This document shows positions 28,125-36,520 of a stretch of DNA of 64,000 nucleotides, one piece after another. The position numbers were made by a program, and so were the translations under genes. Location of the stretch: positions 60,455 to 124,454 of the forward strand of contig NZ_JABGBN010000008.1 of the NCBI RefSeq assembly GCF_013133795.1, written 5' to 3'. The notes beneath the pieces were generated by a model, which did not search any database, was not told the DNA's origin, and saw nothing but the letters and a program-made list of their open reading frames with translations. The DNA is from Pelistega suis (GTDB lineage Bacteria; Pseudomonadota; Gammaproteobacteria; Burkholderiales; Burkholderiaceae_B). Every line of letters begins with the position of its first letter. Position 1 is the stretch's first letter.

Positions 28125-28292
28125 TATACGTTCCATTTTTAATTATGTAATTTATTTTAAAAGAATAATAAAAAACATGAAAGTAACCAAAAAATCATAA
28201 AAAAATAATTTATTTTCTTTTATTTTGTAAAAAAATTTATTTTTATAATCTTTTTGATAAAAAATTAATAAGACTAGGTATTTTCCCTTTAT

Positions 28293-28307
28293 TTCTGCAA
28301 TGCAGAA
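28293..28307. promoter_or_regulatory. Candidate IclR-type operator, site B (perfect palindrome)
   Basis: TTCTGCAATGCAGAA is a perfect 15-bp palindrome with 7-bp arms around a central A. It ends 20 bp upstream of the possible -35 element of the liv operon, a position that would suit an activator. The same pattern recurs near 35.1, 46.7 and 46.85 kb. Confidence 0.6.
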
Positions 28308-28391
28308 TAAAAAAGAGAAAAATTGATTGACAATTTATGCCAATTTATCAAAAATAATTTCTAATTAACGATAAAAATACGGAGACAATGC

Positions 28392-29255
28392 ATGGATATT
28401 TTTATGCAGCAGCTTCTGAATGGCTTAACGCTAGGAAGCGTCTATAGTTTGGTGGCATTGGGGCTGACACTTGTGTACGGTATCCTGCATGTCCCTAATT
28501 TTGCCCATGGTGCTTTTTATATGATGGGTGGCTTTGTGGCCTATTATCTGATGAGTGCGATGGGTTTGGGGTATTGGTCTGCTATGGTTGGGGCAGCGAT
28601 TGCGGTTGCTTTGCTGTCTATGTTGGCTGAGTTATTGGTTTTTAAACCTTTGAGTAAAGCCCCTCCATTACACGATATGATTGCGGCAATTGGAATTATG
28701 CTCTTTCTAGAGTCTCTTGCTCAGTTATTGTGGGGAGCAGACTTTCAGCGAATCCCAACCCCTTATCAGCAGATGATTGATCTTTTGGGTATCACGGTAT
28801 CTTTGCAACGCTTACTTATCATCGCTGGTGCTTTTGTTTTATTGATTGCCTTGCATTTATTTCTTCATCATACGCTTTTGGGTGCAAGTATTATCGCCAT
28901 GGCACAAAGTAAAGAGGGGGCAAAACTGGTGGGTATTGATCCTGTACGGGTGACCTATTTGGTATTTGCCGTAGCGGGTGTGTTGGCTGCAGTGGCTGCC
29001 GTGTTATATGCCCCGATTAATTTAGTCTATCCAGCAATGGGACAGATTGTGATTACAAAAGCGTTTGTCATTATCGTCATGGGTGGAATGGGTAGTTTTG
29101 CGGGAGCAGTAATTGGTGGTCTTATTATTGGTTTTGCCGAAAGCTTTGGCGGGTATTATATTTCGCCTGATTATAAAGACATTATTGCTTTCTTGGTCTT
29201 AGTTCTTGTGCTATCTATTCGACCAGAAGGTTTATTTTCAAAGGGGATGCGATAA
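28392..29255 (+). CDS. livH: Branched-chain-type ABC transporter permease LivH
   Basis: Inner-membrane permease of the hydrophobic amino acid (HAAT) ABC family, 287 residues with about eight hydrophobic segments. The N-terminus QQLLNGLTLGSVYSLVALGLTLVYGILHVPNFAHGAFYM is the typical LivH opening, and MAQSKEGAKLVGIDPVRV is the cytoplasmic coupling loop. It heads a five-gene uptake operon and pairs with LivM. Because the operon adjoins acyl-CoA catabolic genes, the substrate may be a carboxylic acid rather than leucine; HAAT systems are known to take up such compounds. Confidence 0.9.
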   Translation: MDIFMQQLLNGLTLGSVYSLVALGLTLVYGILHVPNFAHGAFYMMGGFVAYYLMSAMGLGYWSAMVGAAIAVALLSMLAELLVFKPLSKAPPLHDMIAAIGIMLFLESLAQLLWGADFQRIPTPYQQMIDLLGITVSLQRLLIIAGAFVLLIALHLFLHHTLLGASIIAMAQSKEGAKLVGIDPVRVTYLVFAVAGVLAAVAAVLYAPINLVYPAMGQIVITKAFVIIVMGGMGSFAGAVIGGLIIGFAESFGGYYISPDYKDIIAFLVLVLVLSIRPEGLFSKGMR

Positions 29256-30203
29256 ATGAAAAAGTTAACACTATCGTATGGATGGACGATTGCCTTGTTG
29301 GTGGCGATAGCATTTCCCTTCGTTTCGTCTAATGAGTATTACTTATCTGTGGTGACGTTGGCGATTATCTACGCGATTGCCGCCTTAGGATTAAATTTGC
29401 TGACAGGTTATACCGGGCAATTTAATTTAGCGCATGGTGGGTTTATGGCCATTGGTGCTTATGCGGTAGGTATTTTGACGGTGGATTATGAGTGGTCTTT
29501 TTGGTCAGCATTTGTGGTGGCGGTGCTGATTACGATGTTGATTGGCTTATTGGTCGGTTTGGTATCGTTACGTTTAAAAGGGCATTTCTTTTCGATTTTT
29601 ACCTTATGCGTGGGTTATATCATTTTCTTGCTCATTGAAAAGTGGGAAAGCCTAACGCATGGTGTGATTGGTATTATGAATGTGCCCACACCTGAGCTAG
29701 GGGGTGTAGTAGATTTCTATGACGGTAAGGCTCAGTATTTCTTAGCATTAATTTGTTTAGTTGTTGGTATCTGGTTAATGAATCGTTTAGTGCGTTCTAT
29801 TGTTGGGCGTAGTTTTATTGCCATTAAAAATGGTGATTCTTTAGCAGAGGCATTGGGCATTAATCTTATGCGTACCAAGATTCTTTCTTTTGTTATTTCG
29901 GTAGCGTACGCAGCCGTAGCGGGTGCTTTATATGCCGGCTATGTTCGCTTTTTAGGTCCAGATATGGCTTATGTCTCAACCACTTTTAATATTGTGATGT
30001 TTGTGTTAGTGGGTGGTTTAGGCACAATCGCAGGTCCGGTCATTGGTGCATTACTACTTTCTAGTCTCACGCAATCTTTACAGTTCTTGGCGGATTATAG
30101 GATGTTAGTATTTGGCCCCTTATTGATTATTGTCTTGATTTTTATTCCTTCAGGCATTGTTGGGCTTTGGCGTCGATTTTTGACCAAAAAGACTATGGCA
30201 TAA
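29256..30203 (+). CDS. livM: Branched-chain-type ABC transporter permease LivM
   Basis: Second permease of the HAAT transporter, 315 residues. It shows the LivM pattern YAIAALGLNLLTGYTGQFNLAHGGFMAIGAYAVGIL, several further membrane segments, the coupling loop IKNGDSLAEALGINLMRTKI, and a C-terminal FIPSGIVGLWRR. It starts on the base after the livH stop, so translation is coupled. It forms a heterodimeric channel with LivH. Confidence 0.9.
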   Translation: MKKLTLSYGWTIALLVAIAFPFVSSNEYYLSVVTLAIIYAIAALGLNLLTGYTGQFNLAHGGFMAIGAYAVGILTVDYEWSFWSAFVVAVLITMLIGLLVGLVSLRLKGHFFSIFTLCVGYIIFLLIEKWESLTHGVIGIMNVPTPELGGVVDFYDGKAQYFLALICLVVGIWLMNRLVRSIVGRSFIAIKNGDSLAEALGINLMRTKILSFVISVAYAAVAGALYAGYVRFLGPDMAYVSTTFNIVMFVLVGGLGTIAGPVIGALLLSSLTQSLQFLADYRMLVFGPLLIIVLIFIPSGIVGLWRRFLTKKTMA

Positions 30204-30225
30204 AAAGTCAATAACGGAGAAAAAG

Positions 30226-30990
30226 ATGCTAAAAATTCATAAGCTAACTAAAAATTTCGGTGGTTTAACGGCGGTCAATGATGTATCGGTTACCGTGGAT
30301 GAGGGCAGCATTACCGCGATTATTGGTCCTAATGGTGCAGGTAAAACGACATTTTTTAACTTAATTAGTGGAGCTATTCAGCCTAGTTCAGGCAGTGTCA
30401 TGTTAAATGGTGTCGAAATGGCAGGATTGCGCGCTGATCAAATTGCCAAACTCGGTGTGGCGAGGACATTTCAAACAACGAATCTATTTGAACAAGCGAC
30501 GGTATTAGATAATCTCATCGTGGGGCACCGTTTACGGACGAGATCTGGGTTTTGGGATGTTGTATTCAATACGAGACGCTTGCAACAAGAGGAAAAAATA
30601 TGTCGCGAAAAAGCGGAGCTGGCCTTAGATTTTGTGGGTTTATCTCATCGAGCAGATGCCTTGGCAGCAGATATTACGCAAGAAGAGAAAAAGCGAGTTG
30701 CCTTTGCATTAGCCCTAACAACTGACCCCAAGATTTTATTGCTTGATGAGCCAGCAGGGGGTGTCAATCCAGAGGAAACCATTGGACTGGCTAACTTAAT
30801 CCGTAAATTAGTGCAGAGTGGGAAAACAGTCTGCTTAGTTGAACACAAGATGGATATGATTATGAGTTTAGCCGATAAGATTTTGGTGTTACATCATGGT
30901 CAGAAATTAGCCGAGGGAACGCCAGCAGAGATTCGTCAAAATGATGCAGTCATTGAAGCTTATTTGGGGGTAGAGCATGCTGAAAATTGA
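30226..30990 (+). CDS. livG: HAAT-type ABC transporter ATPase LivG
   Basis: Cytoplasmic ATPase, 254 residues. Walker A GPNGAGKTT (residues 34-42), Q-loop FQTTNLFEQATVLDNL, Walker B ILLLDEPAGGVNPEE and H-loop LVEHKMDMIMSLADKILVLHHG are intact. The ABC signature reads DITQEEKKRVAFALAL instead of LSxGQxxR. Some Liv-type ATPases have a similar LTxxxRKR form, so this may be a subfamily trait rather than decay, but the loss of the signature Gly is noteworthy. It overlaps livF by 14 bases. Confidence 0.88.
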   Translation: MLKIHKLTKNFGGLTAVNDVSVTVDEGSITAIIGPNGAGKTTFFNLISGAIQPSSGSVMLNGVEMAGLRADQIAKLGVARTFQTTNLFEQATVLDNLIVGHRLRTRSGFWDVVFNTRRLQQEEKICREKAELALDFVGLSHRADALAADITQEEKKRVAFALALTTDPKILLLDEPAGGVNPEETIGLANLIRKLVQSGKTVCLVEHKMDMIMSLADKILVLHHGQKLAEGTPAEIRQNDAVIEAYLGVEHAEN

Positions 30991-31684
30991 TAATGTGTCT
31001 TTAAAGTATGGAGCATTTACCGCCTTGAATAGAGTTTCATTAAGGGCAGATCAGGGTGAGTTGATTGTCTTATTAGGTGCAAATGGTGCTGGTAAAAGTA
31101 CCTTGTTTTTGGCGATTAGTGGTGTACATCCTATCGCCGAGGGAAAAATTCTCTACCAAGGAGAAGATATCGCTAAATGGAAGTCACCTCGTATTGTGAA
31201 AGAGGGCTTGGTGCATTGTCCAGAAGGAAGAAAGCTATTTCCCGGAATGAGTGTTTATAAGAACTTACAACTCGGTGGGTATGTTCATAAAAAAGATAAG
31301 AAAGGGGTAGAGGAACAAATTGAGGAGGTGTTTGAGCTTTTCCCTATTCTTAAAGAAAAACAGCATCAAATGGCAGGGTCTTTATCAGGAGGTCAGCAAC
31401 AAATGGTGGCGATTGGTCGAGCATTGGTGAGTCGGCCTAAGGTATTGCTATTAGATGAGCCTTCACTAGGTTTGGCACCTTTAGTGGTTAAGCAGATGTT
31501 TGAGGTGATTCAAAGAATCAATGCCCAAGGGACGACCGTGTTATTGGCGGAGCAAAATGCTTATTCTGCCTTGAAAATTTGTCATCGTGCTTATGTCATG
31601 GAGCGAGGTAATGTCATCCTTGAAGGAGATAAAGAATCGCTTTTGCATAACGAAGATATTAAAAAAGCTTATCTAGGTGCTTAA
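30977..31684 (+). CDS. livF: HAAT-type ABC transporter ATPase LivF
   Basis: Second ATPase of the uptake system, 235 residues. Walker A GANGAGKST, Q-loop and the LivF-typical GLVHCPEGRKLFPGMSVYKNL, signature LSGGQQQMVAIGRALVSRP and Walker B VLLLDEPSLGLAP are all canonical, unlike its partner LivG. Starts at ATG 30977 inside the livG end. It pairs with LivG to drive LivH-LivM. Confidence 0.92.
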   Translation: MLKIDNVSLKYGAFTALNRVSLRADQGELIVLLGANGAGKSTLFLAISGVHPIAEGKILYQGEDIAKWKSPRIVKEGLVHCPEGRKLFPGMSVYKNLQLGGYVHKKDKKGVEEQIEEVFELFPILKEKQHQMAGSLSGGQQQMVAIGRALVSRPKVLLLDEPSLGLAPLVVKQMFEVIQRINAQGTTVLLAEQNAYSALKICHRAYVMERGNVILEGDKESLLHNEDIKKAYLGA

Positions 31685-31729
31685 TCCTAGTAAAAATCGT
31701 ATTTGGCTACTAACTATGTGGAGACAGTC

Positions 31730-32917
31730 ATGAAAGCCTTAACAAAAATGATTCGGAAGTATGTGGGTGCAACGTACGTAGCGAGCGTGTTGATGGGAGT
31801 AGGCTCAACCGCTGCTATGGCTCAAGAGGTTATTAATATTGGTTTTAGTGGTCCTTTAAGTGGTGGAGCTGCACTATATGGCAAAAATGTTTTATTTGGT
31901 TTAGAGAGTGGTGTTAAAGATGTTAATAAAGAGGGCATCAAGATTGACGGTAAAACGTATACATTAAATTTGGTTGGGTTGGATGATAAATATGCTCCTT
32001 CTGAAACAGCCGTAAATGGTCGCCGTCTTGTTCAGGAAAATAAAGCGAACTTTATTTTTGTGCCACATTCAGGAGGGACTTTTGCGCTACAGACATTTAA
32101 TACGCGTAGTAATTTTTTGATTTTGTCTTTTAGTAGCTTAAATGCCGTGTTGGAGAAAAAGAATCCTTTAACTGTTCGTATTCCTGAGGCTTATGAACGT
32201 TATTTCCCAACGTATATTAAATTCCAGATGGAGAAATATGGTAAGAAATTAGGAATAGCGACAACTAATAGTGATTATGGTCGTACTTTCTCCAAAGATT
32301 TTGAAGCGGCTTGGAAAAATGCAGGTGGTGAGGTAGTTGCCAATAATTTAATGGCCTATAACACGTCAGCAGATTTTTATAGCGGTATGGGACGCGTGTT
32401 AGCTGAGAAGCCGGATGTGCTTCTCATTGGAGGTCCTTCTGAGCCTACTGCCTTAGTCGCTAAGCAAGCGCGAGAGCTAGGCTTTAAAGGAGGGTTTATC
32501 TTAACTGATCAAGCAAAGTTCAATGAGATGGAACGGGTATTAGGCGATTATTCTATATTGAATGGTTCTGTGGGTGTTGTTCCGCTTATTCCAGAAGTTC
32601 GTCCAGAGTCTATCCCTTTTATGGAGGAATTTGCAAAAAACCATCCGTCTGTGCAAGGCAAGGCATTTAGTAGTGATATTACCCTTAATTATGCCATGGT
32701 GCGTATCTTGGCCATCGCCATGGAGTTGGCTAATAGTAAGGACGATTTAAAAGCGATTATGGATAAACTGGATGAGGCTGTGAAGAAACTTCCTCCACAA
32801 TACAATCCTATTCAAATCACAGGGTTTAAAAATGGTAGTTTGATTTACAACTCTTCCGTAGTTTTAGTTGAAGATGGTAAATTGGTACGCCACGCATTAG
32901 TTGAGGAGAAAAAATGA
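31730..32917 (+). CDS. Periplasmic ABC substrate-binding protein, Liv/HAAT type
   Basis: A 395-residue type I periplasmic binding protein (Peripla_BP_6). A signal peptide (about residues 1-30, ending TAAMAQ) precedes VINIGFSGPLSGGAALYGKN, the usual Liv-type opening. DKYAPSETAVNGRRLVQENK and the VAKQARELGFKGGFILTD stretch fit the two-lobed fold. I chose ATG 31730 because GGAG lies 6 bases upstream and it gives a proper signal peptide; TTG 31703 is also in frame. The ligand pocket cannot be read by eye. Placement at the end of livHMGF and before catabolic genes suggests a carboxylate or amino acid ligand. Confidence 0.85.
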   Translation: MKALTKMIRKYVGATYVASVLMGVGSTAAMAQEVINIGFSGPLSGGAALYGKNVLFGLESGVKDVNKEGIKIDGKTYTLNLVGLDDKYAPSETAVNGRRLVQENKANFIFVPHSGGTFALQTFNTRSNFLILSFSSLNAVLEKKNPLTVRIPEAYERYFPTYIKFQMEKYGKKLGIATTNSDYGRTFSKDFEAAWKNAGGEVVANNLMAYNTSADFYSGMGRVLAEKPDVLLIGGPSEPTALVAKQARELGFKGGFILTDQAKFNEMERVLGDYSILNGSVGVVPLIPEVRPESIPFMEEFAKNHPSVQGKAFSSDITLNYAMVRILAIAMELANSKDDLKAIMDKLDEAVKKLPPQYNPIQITGFKNGSLIYNSSVVLVEDGKLVRHALVEEKK

Positions 32918-33894
32918 AGGCGCTTGTTTGTCATAAGTTTGGTCCGATAGATGACTTAAATGTAGAGGAGTTACCGTCTTTAGAGCCTCAAGCTAATGAG
33001 GTAGTCGTGAGGGTTGCGGCGGCTTCTGTGAACTTTCCCGATGCTTTAATTGTGCAAGGTTTATATCAGATTAAGCCAGACTTTCCTTTTTCTCCGGGTG
33101 CAGAATTTGCTGGGGAGATTATTAAGGTAGGTGCTCAGGTTAAGGGCTGGAAAGTTGGAGATAGAGTAATCGCTTCTTGTGGATATGGTGCATTTGCACA
33201 AGAGTGTCGAGTGGATGCCTCACGTCTTATCCCCTTACCACCAGAGATGCCCCCTGAGCTAGGGGCTGCCTTTGTGATGACGTATGGGACGTCCTTGCAT
33301 GCACTCAAAGACTGCGGTGAGCTAAGCTCAGAAGATACCTTACTGGTATTGGGGGCAGCGGGGGGCGTAGGATTAGCCGCTATCGAAATCGCTAAACAAA
33401 TGGGTGCTAAAGTTATTGCGGCTGCCTCTACCTCTGATAAGAGGGACTTATGTTTACAGGTGGGGGCAGACTATGCGGTTGACTATACCCAAGAGGATTG
33501 GCGTAAACAAGTAGAGAAGATGACGGAAGGTAAAGGGGTAACGGTCGTCTATGATGCTGTTGGTGGTGCGTATAGTGAAATAGCTCTACGTACCTTGGCT
33601 TGGCGAGGACGATTCTTAGTGGTGGGTTTTGCGGCAGGGCAAATTCCTAAGATTCCTTTAAATCTTGCCTTGTTAAGTGAGCGTAAGATTTTAGGTGTAT
33701 TTTGGGGGCAGGCCGTACGTCAGAACCCACAAAAGCATCAAGAAAATATGGCGTTATTAGTGGATTGGTTTAAGCAAGGAAAAATCAAACCCGTTGTCAC
33801 GCAGACAGTAACGCTATCTCAAGCAAAACAAGCAATCCAAGATTTAGCTAATCGTCAAATCAAGGGAAAAGTCATTGTGTTGCCACAAGCCTAA
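32914..33894 (+). CDS. NADPH:quinone oxidoreductase-like zinc-free MDR protein
   Basis: A 326-residue medium-chain dehydrogenase/reductase of the quinone oxidoreductase (QOR) group. The N-terminal catalytic domain (MKALVCHKFGPIDDLNVEEL, ASVNFPDALIVQGLYQIKPDFPFSPGAEFAGEI) lacks the catalytic zinc ligands, and the Rossmann domain has LGAAGGVGLAAIEIAKQMGA. It overlaps the previous gene (ATGA), so it belongs to the uptake operon. In comparable clusters such enzymes reduce enoyl-type intermediates or quinones; the true substrate is unknown. Confidence 0.87.
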   Translation: MKALVCHKFGPIDDLNVEELPSLEPQANEVVVRVAAASVNFPDALIVQGLYQIKPDFPFSPGAEFAGEIIKVGAQVKGWKVGDRVIASCGYGAFAQECRVDASRLIPLPPEMPPELGAAFVMTYGTSLHALKDCGELSSEDTLLVLGAAGGVGLAAIEIAKQMGAKVIAAASTSDKRDLCLQVGADYAVDYTQEDWRKQVEKMTEGKGVTVVYDAVGGAYSEIALRTLAWRGRFLVVGFAAGQIPKIPLNLALLSERKILGVFWGQAVRQNPQKHQENMALLVDWFKQGKIKPVVTQTVTLSQAKQAIQDLANRQIKGKVIVLPQA

Positions 33895-33920
33895 TTTCCC
33901 TTGGCTTATTGTAGGAAAAG

Positions 33921-33967
33921 GCCCCAACTAGGCGATGTTCATCAATGTGCCGTTAATCAGTTGGGGC
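33921..33967 (-). terminator. Possible terminator hairpin at the end of the ComB-like gene
   Basis: GCCCCAACT (33921-33929) and AGTTGGGGC (33959-33967) are inverted repeats around a 29-base loop. Read on the minus strand, the second arm is followed by CTTTTCC. The loop is long and the hairpin overlaps the stop codon, so the call is tentative. Confidence 0.3.
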
Positions 33968-34656
33968 ACTACGGCATAAATATCTTTTTGGGCAATAAAG
34001 TCCACTTCATCTTGTGCGCCTTTTGCGATAAGACGTTTGCCAACACGAGAGTTGTATAAACAATCTTTAACGTCGGTGCCTTGGTAGTATTGTAAAGCGG
34101 CTGTGGCACTATCGGTCAGAGTAAAATTCTCTAGTGGAAGTAAAGAAATTAAATAGCCTGCCCCATAAAAGTCCTCCATATTAAAAGCATTACGAGATCC
34201 AGAGCAGATAATAATAAACGTTACGCCGGGATGATGGGTGAGTGCATGTTGGATAACAGCTTTTGCATTTAAGAGAGAAACGGCATAAACGGTTTTGGCC
34301 GTTTGACTGCCGAGTAGAGCAACGGTACCATTGGTGGTAGCATAGACAAGGGATGGCTTGTTGTGCTGGATAATACTGATAGGTGTGGCGGCACTAAATC
34401 CTTGAAGTGTTTCTGCATTGAGTTCACCAGCGAGTGTGTACTCATCAGGGTCTAAGGTATCGGCGATAGCTAGTGCTTGCTCACCATTGAGTGCAGGTAT
34501 GACGCGTTGAGCATGATTGGCTAATGCTGCGGTAATACTGGATGTTGCACAAAGAATATCGAGTACAAATGCGATTTTACCTTGCAGTAGCTCGGGATTA
34601 ATATCCTCCTTTTTCAAGACAACGTGCAGACTAGGCTTACTTGAATTATCGCTCAT
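33928..34656 (-). CDS. ComB-like 2-phosphosulfolactate phosphatase family protein
   Basis: A 242-residue protein of the ComB family, whose archaeal members dephosphorylate 2-phosphosulfolactate in coenzyme M synthesis. The opening FVLDILCATSSITAALANHAQRVIPAL aligns with the family's VVIDVLRATSTI, but the usual Arg is Cys here. TNGTVALLGSQ, VTFIIICSGSRNAFNMEDFYGAGYLI and the C-terminal VDFIAQKDIYAVVP also match. No coenzyme M pathway is expected in this organism, so the substrate is probably another phosphate ester. It overlaps the thioesterase gene by 4 bases, which places it in the acyl-CoA island. Confidence 0.75.
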   Translation of the reverse strand: MSDNSSKPSLHVVLKKEDINPELLQGKIAFVLDILCATSSITAALANHAQRVIPALNGEQALAIADTLDPDEYTLAGELNAETLQGFSAATPISIIQHNKPSLVYATTNGTVALLGSQTAKTVYAVSLLNAKAVIQHALTHHPGVTFIIICSGSRNAFNMEDFYGAGYLISLLPLENFTLTDSATAALQYYQGTDVKDCLYNSRVGKRLIAKGAQDEVDFIAQKDIYAVVPQLINGTLMNIA

Positions 34657-35108
34657 GGTGTTTTCTCCGTAAGAGCAAAAGTGCCAGAAGCATGAAAGAC
34701 CTTTTTCTCGCCAGCAAAAATATCGCAGTCAATAAAAGCAATCCGCTTACCTATGCGATGAATGATTGGTTTGGCATAGATAAAATCTCCCGGCTTTGCG
34801 AGACTGATAAATTGACTATTGAGGGCAAGGGTAAGGTATTGTTTAGTCCAGTTGGATTGATGGGTTAGCGCACGTCCCATGGCATTATCGGCAAGTAGCA
34901 ATAAAATTCCACCATGAGGGACATCGAGCTGATTTAAATGTTTTTCTTCTAATAATAGACCCAGCCCCATTGTGCCATCTTCAAATACTTTTTCATACAT
35001 CGGGCCGCATAATTGAACAAATCGACTTCGGGTTTCGAAGGGGGTAAAGTCCGCAGGAACCGCTTGCAAAGGGGGGCTTCCCTCTGGAGATTGAGTTTGT
35101 GTGCTCAT
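34653..35108 (-). CDS. PaaI-type hotdog-fold acyl-CoA thioesterase
   Basis: A 151-residue hotdog thioesterase. VPHGGILLLLADNAMGRALTH is the central hotdog helix with the PHGG signature and an acidic residue following it, and YAKPIIHRIGKRIAFIDCDIF supplies later strands. Such enzymes release CoA from stalled acyl-CoA intermediates in catabolic pathways. It is transcribed divergently from the thiolase operon across a 206-bp region that contains candidate IclR sites, and it is translationally coupled to the ComB-like gene. Confidence 0.85.
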   Translation of the reverse strand: MSTQTQSPEGSPPLQAVPADFTPFETRSRFVQLCGPMYEKVFEDGTMGLGLLLEEKHLNQLDVPHGGILLLLADNAMGRALTHQSNWTKQYLTLALNSQFISLAKPGDFIYAKPIIHRIGKRIAFIDCDIFAGEKKVFHASGTFALTEKTP

Positions 35109-35137
35109 TAGATTTCCTCCTATGATAGATATTTATT

Positions 35138-35152
35138 TTCTGCATAGCAAAA
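35138..35152. promoter_or_regulatory. Candidate IclR-type operator, site C
   Basis: TTCTGCATAGCAAAA matches the site-B palindrome in its full left arm and in 5 of 7 right-arm positions. It lies 30 bp upstream of the thioesterase start codon on the divergent side of the promoter region. Confidence 0.4.
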
Positions 35153-35241
35153 TTATATTTTGTTTATTTTATTTGAATATTAGAAAATTCCCCAATAAAA
35201 GTTACTTTACTTAATTTAAATATCTAGATATGATTAAAAAA

Positions 35242-35266
35242 CGGAAATTATTTCCGCTTAATGGAA
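35242..35266. promoter_or_regulatory. IclR-box-like palindrome plus overlapping site D
   Basis: CGGAAATTATTTCCG (35242-35256) is a perfect 15-bp palindrome and matches the E. coli IclR consensus TGGAAATNATTTCCA except at the two ends. TTCCGCTTAATGGAA (35252-35266) overlaps it and resembles the site-B pattern. Both lie 48-73 bp upstream of the thiolase start codon. Confidence 0.6.
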
Positions 35267-35314
35267 AAAATTGTATAAGAATGTAAATATTCATATTCAC
35301 TAATGGAGATACTT

Positions 35315-36493
35315 ATGACAGAAGCAGTTATCGTTTCAACCGCACGTACGGGTTTAGCAAAGTCTTGGAAAGGTGCGTTTAATATGACGCATGGTGCAAC
35401 CTTAGGTGCACATGCTGTTAAGCACGCCGTTGAGCGAGCAGGCATTGATCCCGCGGAAGTAGAAGACGTTATCATGGGGGCGAGTCTTTTAGAGGGGACA
35501 ACAGGTGGTAATATCGCTCGTGCTATTGCGATTCGTGCAGGTCTGCCCGTAACAACTGCAGGCGTCAGTATTAACCGTTTTTGTTCATCAGGGTTACAAG
35601 CGATTGCAATGGCTGCTAACCGTATTATTGCTGAACAGGTGCCTATTATGGTTGCGGGTGGTTTGGAGAGTATCTCGTGCGTACAAAATCAGAAAAATGC
35701 TCATATGAATCGTGATCCATGGATTGAGGAACATAAGCCTGAGCTGTACTGGAGCATGTTGCAGACGGCTGAGAATGTTGCAAAGCGTTATAACATCAGC
35801 AAAGAAGCGCAAGACGAGTATGGGGTACGTAGTCAGTTGCGAGCCGCAGCAGCACAAAAAGCAGGTCTTTTTGATAAAGAAATTGTCCCAATGACCACCA
35901 CGATGGGAATTTTTGACAAAGAAAAAGGTTTAGTTGGTACAAAAGAAGTCACTATCTCTGCCGATGAAGGTATTCGCCCAGATACGAATATCGAGGGTGT
36001 GCGCAATATTCGTTCAGCCTTACCCGGAGGCGTGATTACCGCTGGTAACGCTAGTCAATTCTCTGACGGTTCTTCAGCGTGTGTATTAATGAATAGTAAA
36101 TTAGCTGAGCAACGTGGTATCGAACCCTTAGGTATTTTCCGTGGTTTTGCCGTTGCGGGTTGTGAGCCTGATGAAATGGGTATTGGTCCTGTTTATGCTA
36201 TCCCTCGTTTATTAGAAAGAACAGGCTTAAAAATGTCGGATATTGGGCTTTGGGAAATTAACGAAGCGTTTGCATGCCAAGTATTGTATTGTCGTGACAA
36301 ATTAGGTATTCCTGATGAATTATTAAATGTAAATGGTGGAGCGATTGCCGTAGGACATCCTTATGGTGTTTCAGGTTCTCGTTTAACAGGTCATGCTTTG
36401 ATTGAAGGTAAACGCCGTGGGGCTAAATACGTTGTTGTGAGTATGTGTATCGGTGGCGGTCAGGGTGCTGCAGGCTTATTTGAAGTAGTGTAA
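35315..36493 (+). CDS. Acetyl-CoA acyltransferase (thiolase)
   Basis: A 392-residue thiolase that cleaves 3-oxoacyl-CoA with CoA in the last step of beta-oxidation. The nucleophile Cys90 is in [14 protein letters not shown], the catalytic His in [18 protein letters not shown] and the second Cys in [16 protein letters not shown] chose ATG 35315 because GGAG lies 6 bases upstream; ATG 35303 would add only four residues. It heads a five-gene operon with the SDR, kinase, dehydrogenase and ligase genes, and candidate IclR sites lie upstream. It corresponds in role to PimB of pimelate clusters. Confidence 0.92.
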   Translation: MTEAVIVSTARTGLAKSWKGAFNMTHGATLGAHAVKHAVERAGIDPAEVEDVIMGASLLEGTTGGNIARAIAIRAGLPVTTAGVSINRFCSSGLQAIAMAANRIIAEQVPIMVAGGLESISCVQNQKNAHMNRDPWIEEHKPELYWSMLQTAENVAKRYNISKEAQDEYGVRSQLRAAAAQKAGLFDKEIVPMTTTMGIFDKEKGLVGTKEVTISADEGIRPDTNIEGVRNIRSALPGGVITAGNASQFSDGSSACVLMNSKLAEQRGIEPLGIFRGFAVAGCEPDEMGIGPVYAIPRLLERTGLKMSDIGLWEINEAFACQVLYCRDKLGIPDELLNVNGGAIAVGHPYGVSGSRLTGHALIEGKRRGAKYVVVSMCIGGGQGAAGLFEVV

Positions 36494-36520
36494 GTAGCCT
36501 TTTTTATAGGAGGAGACAAA

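Larger units (their letters stand above)
28002..28391. promoter_or_regulatory. AT-rich divergent promoter region between ppc and livH
   Basis: This 390-bp gap has no gene. It contains the ppc ribosome site at the left, two copies of a TTCTGCA-type palindrome (28110-28124 and 28293-28307), a possible liv promoter (TTGACA at 28327-28332, AAAAAT at 28350-28355, 17-bp spacing), and long A/T runs in between. Confidence 0.6.

Noticed and set aside
28002..28391. A small gene in the ppc-livH gap
   Set aside because: All frames are broken by stops and the composition is strongly A/T-rich; it is better explained as regulatory sequence.
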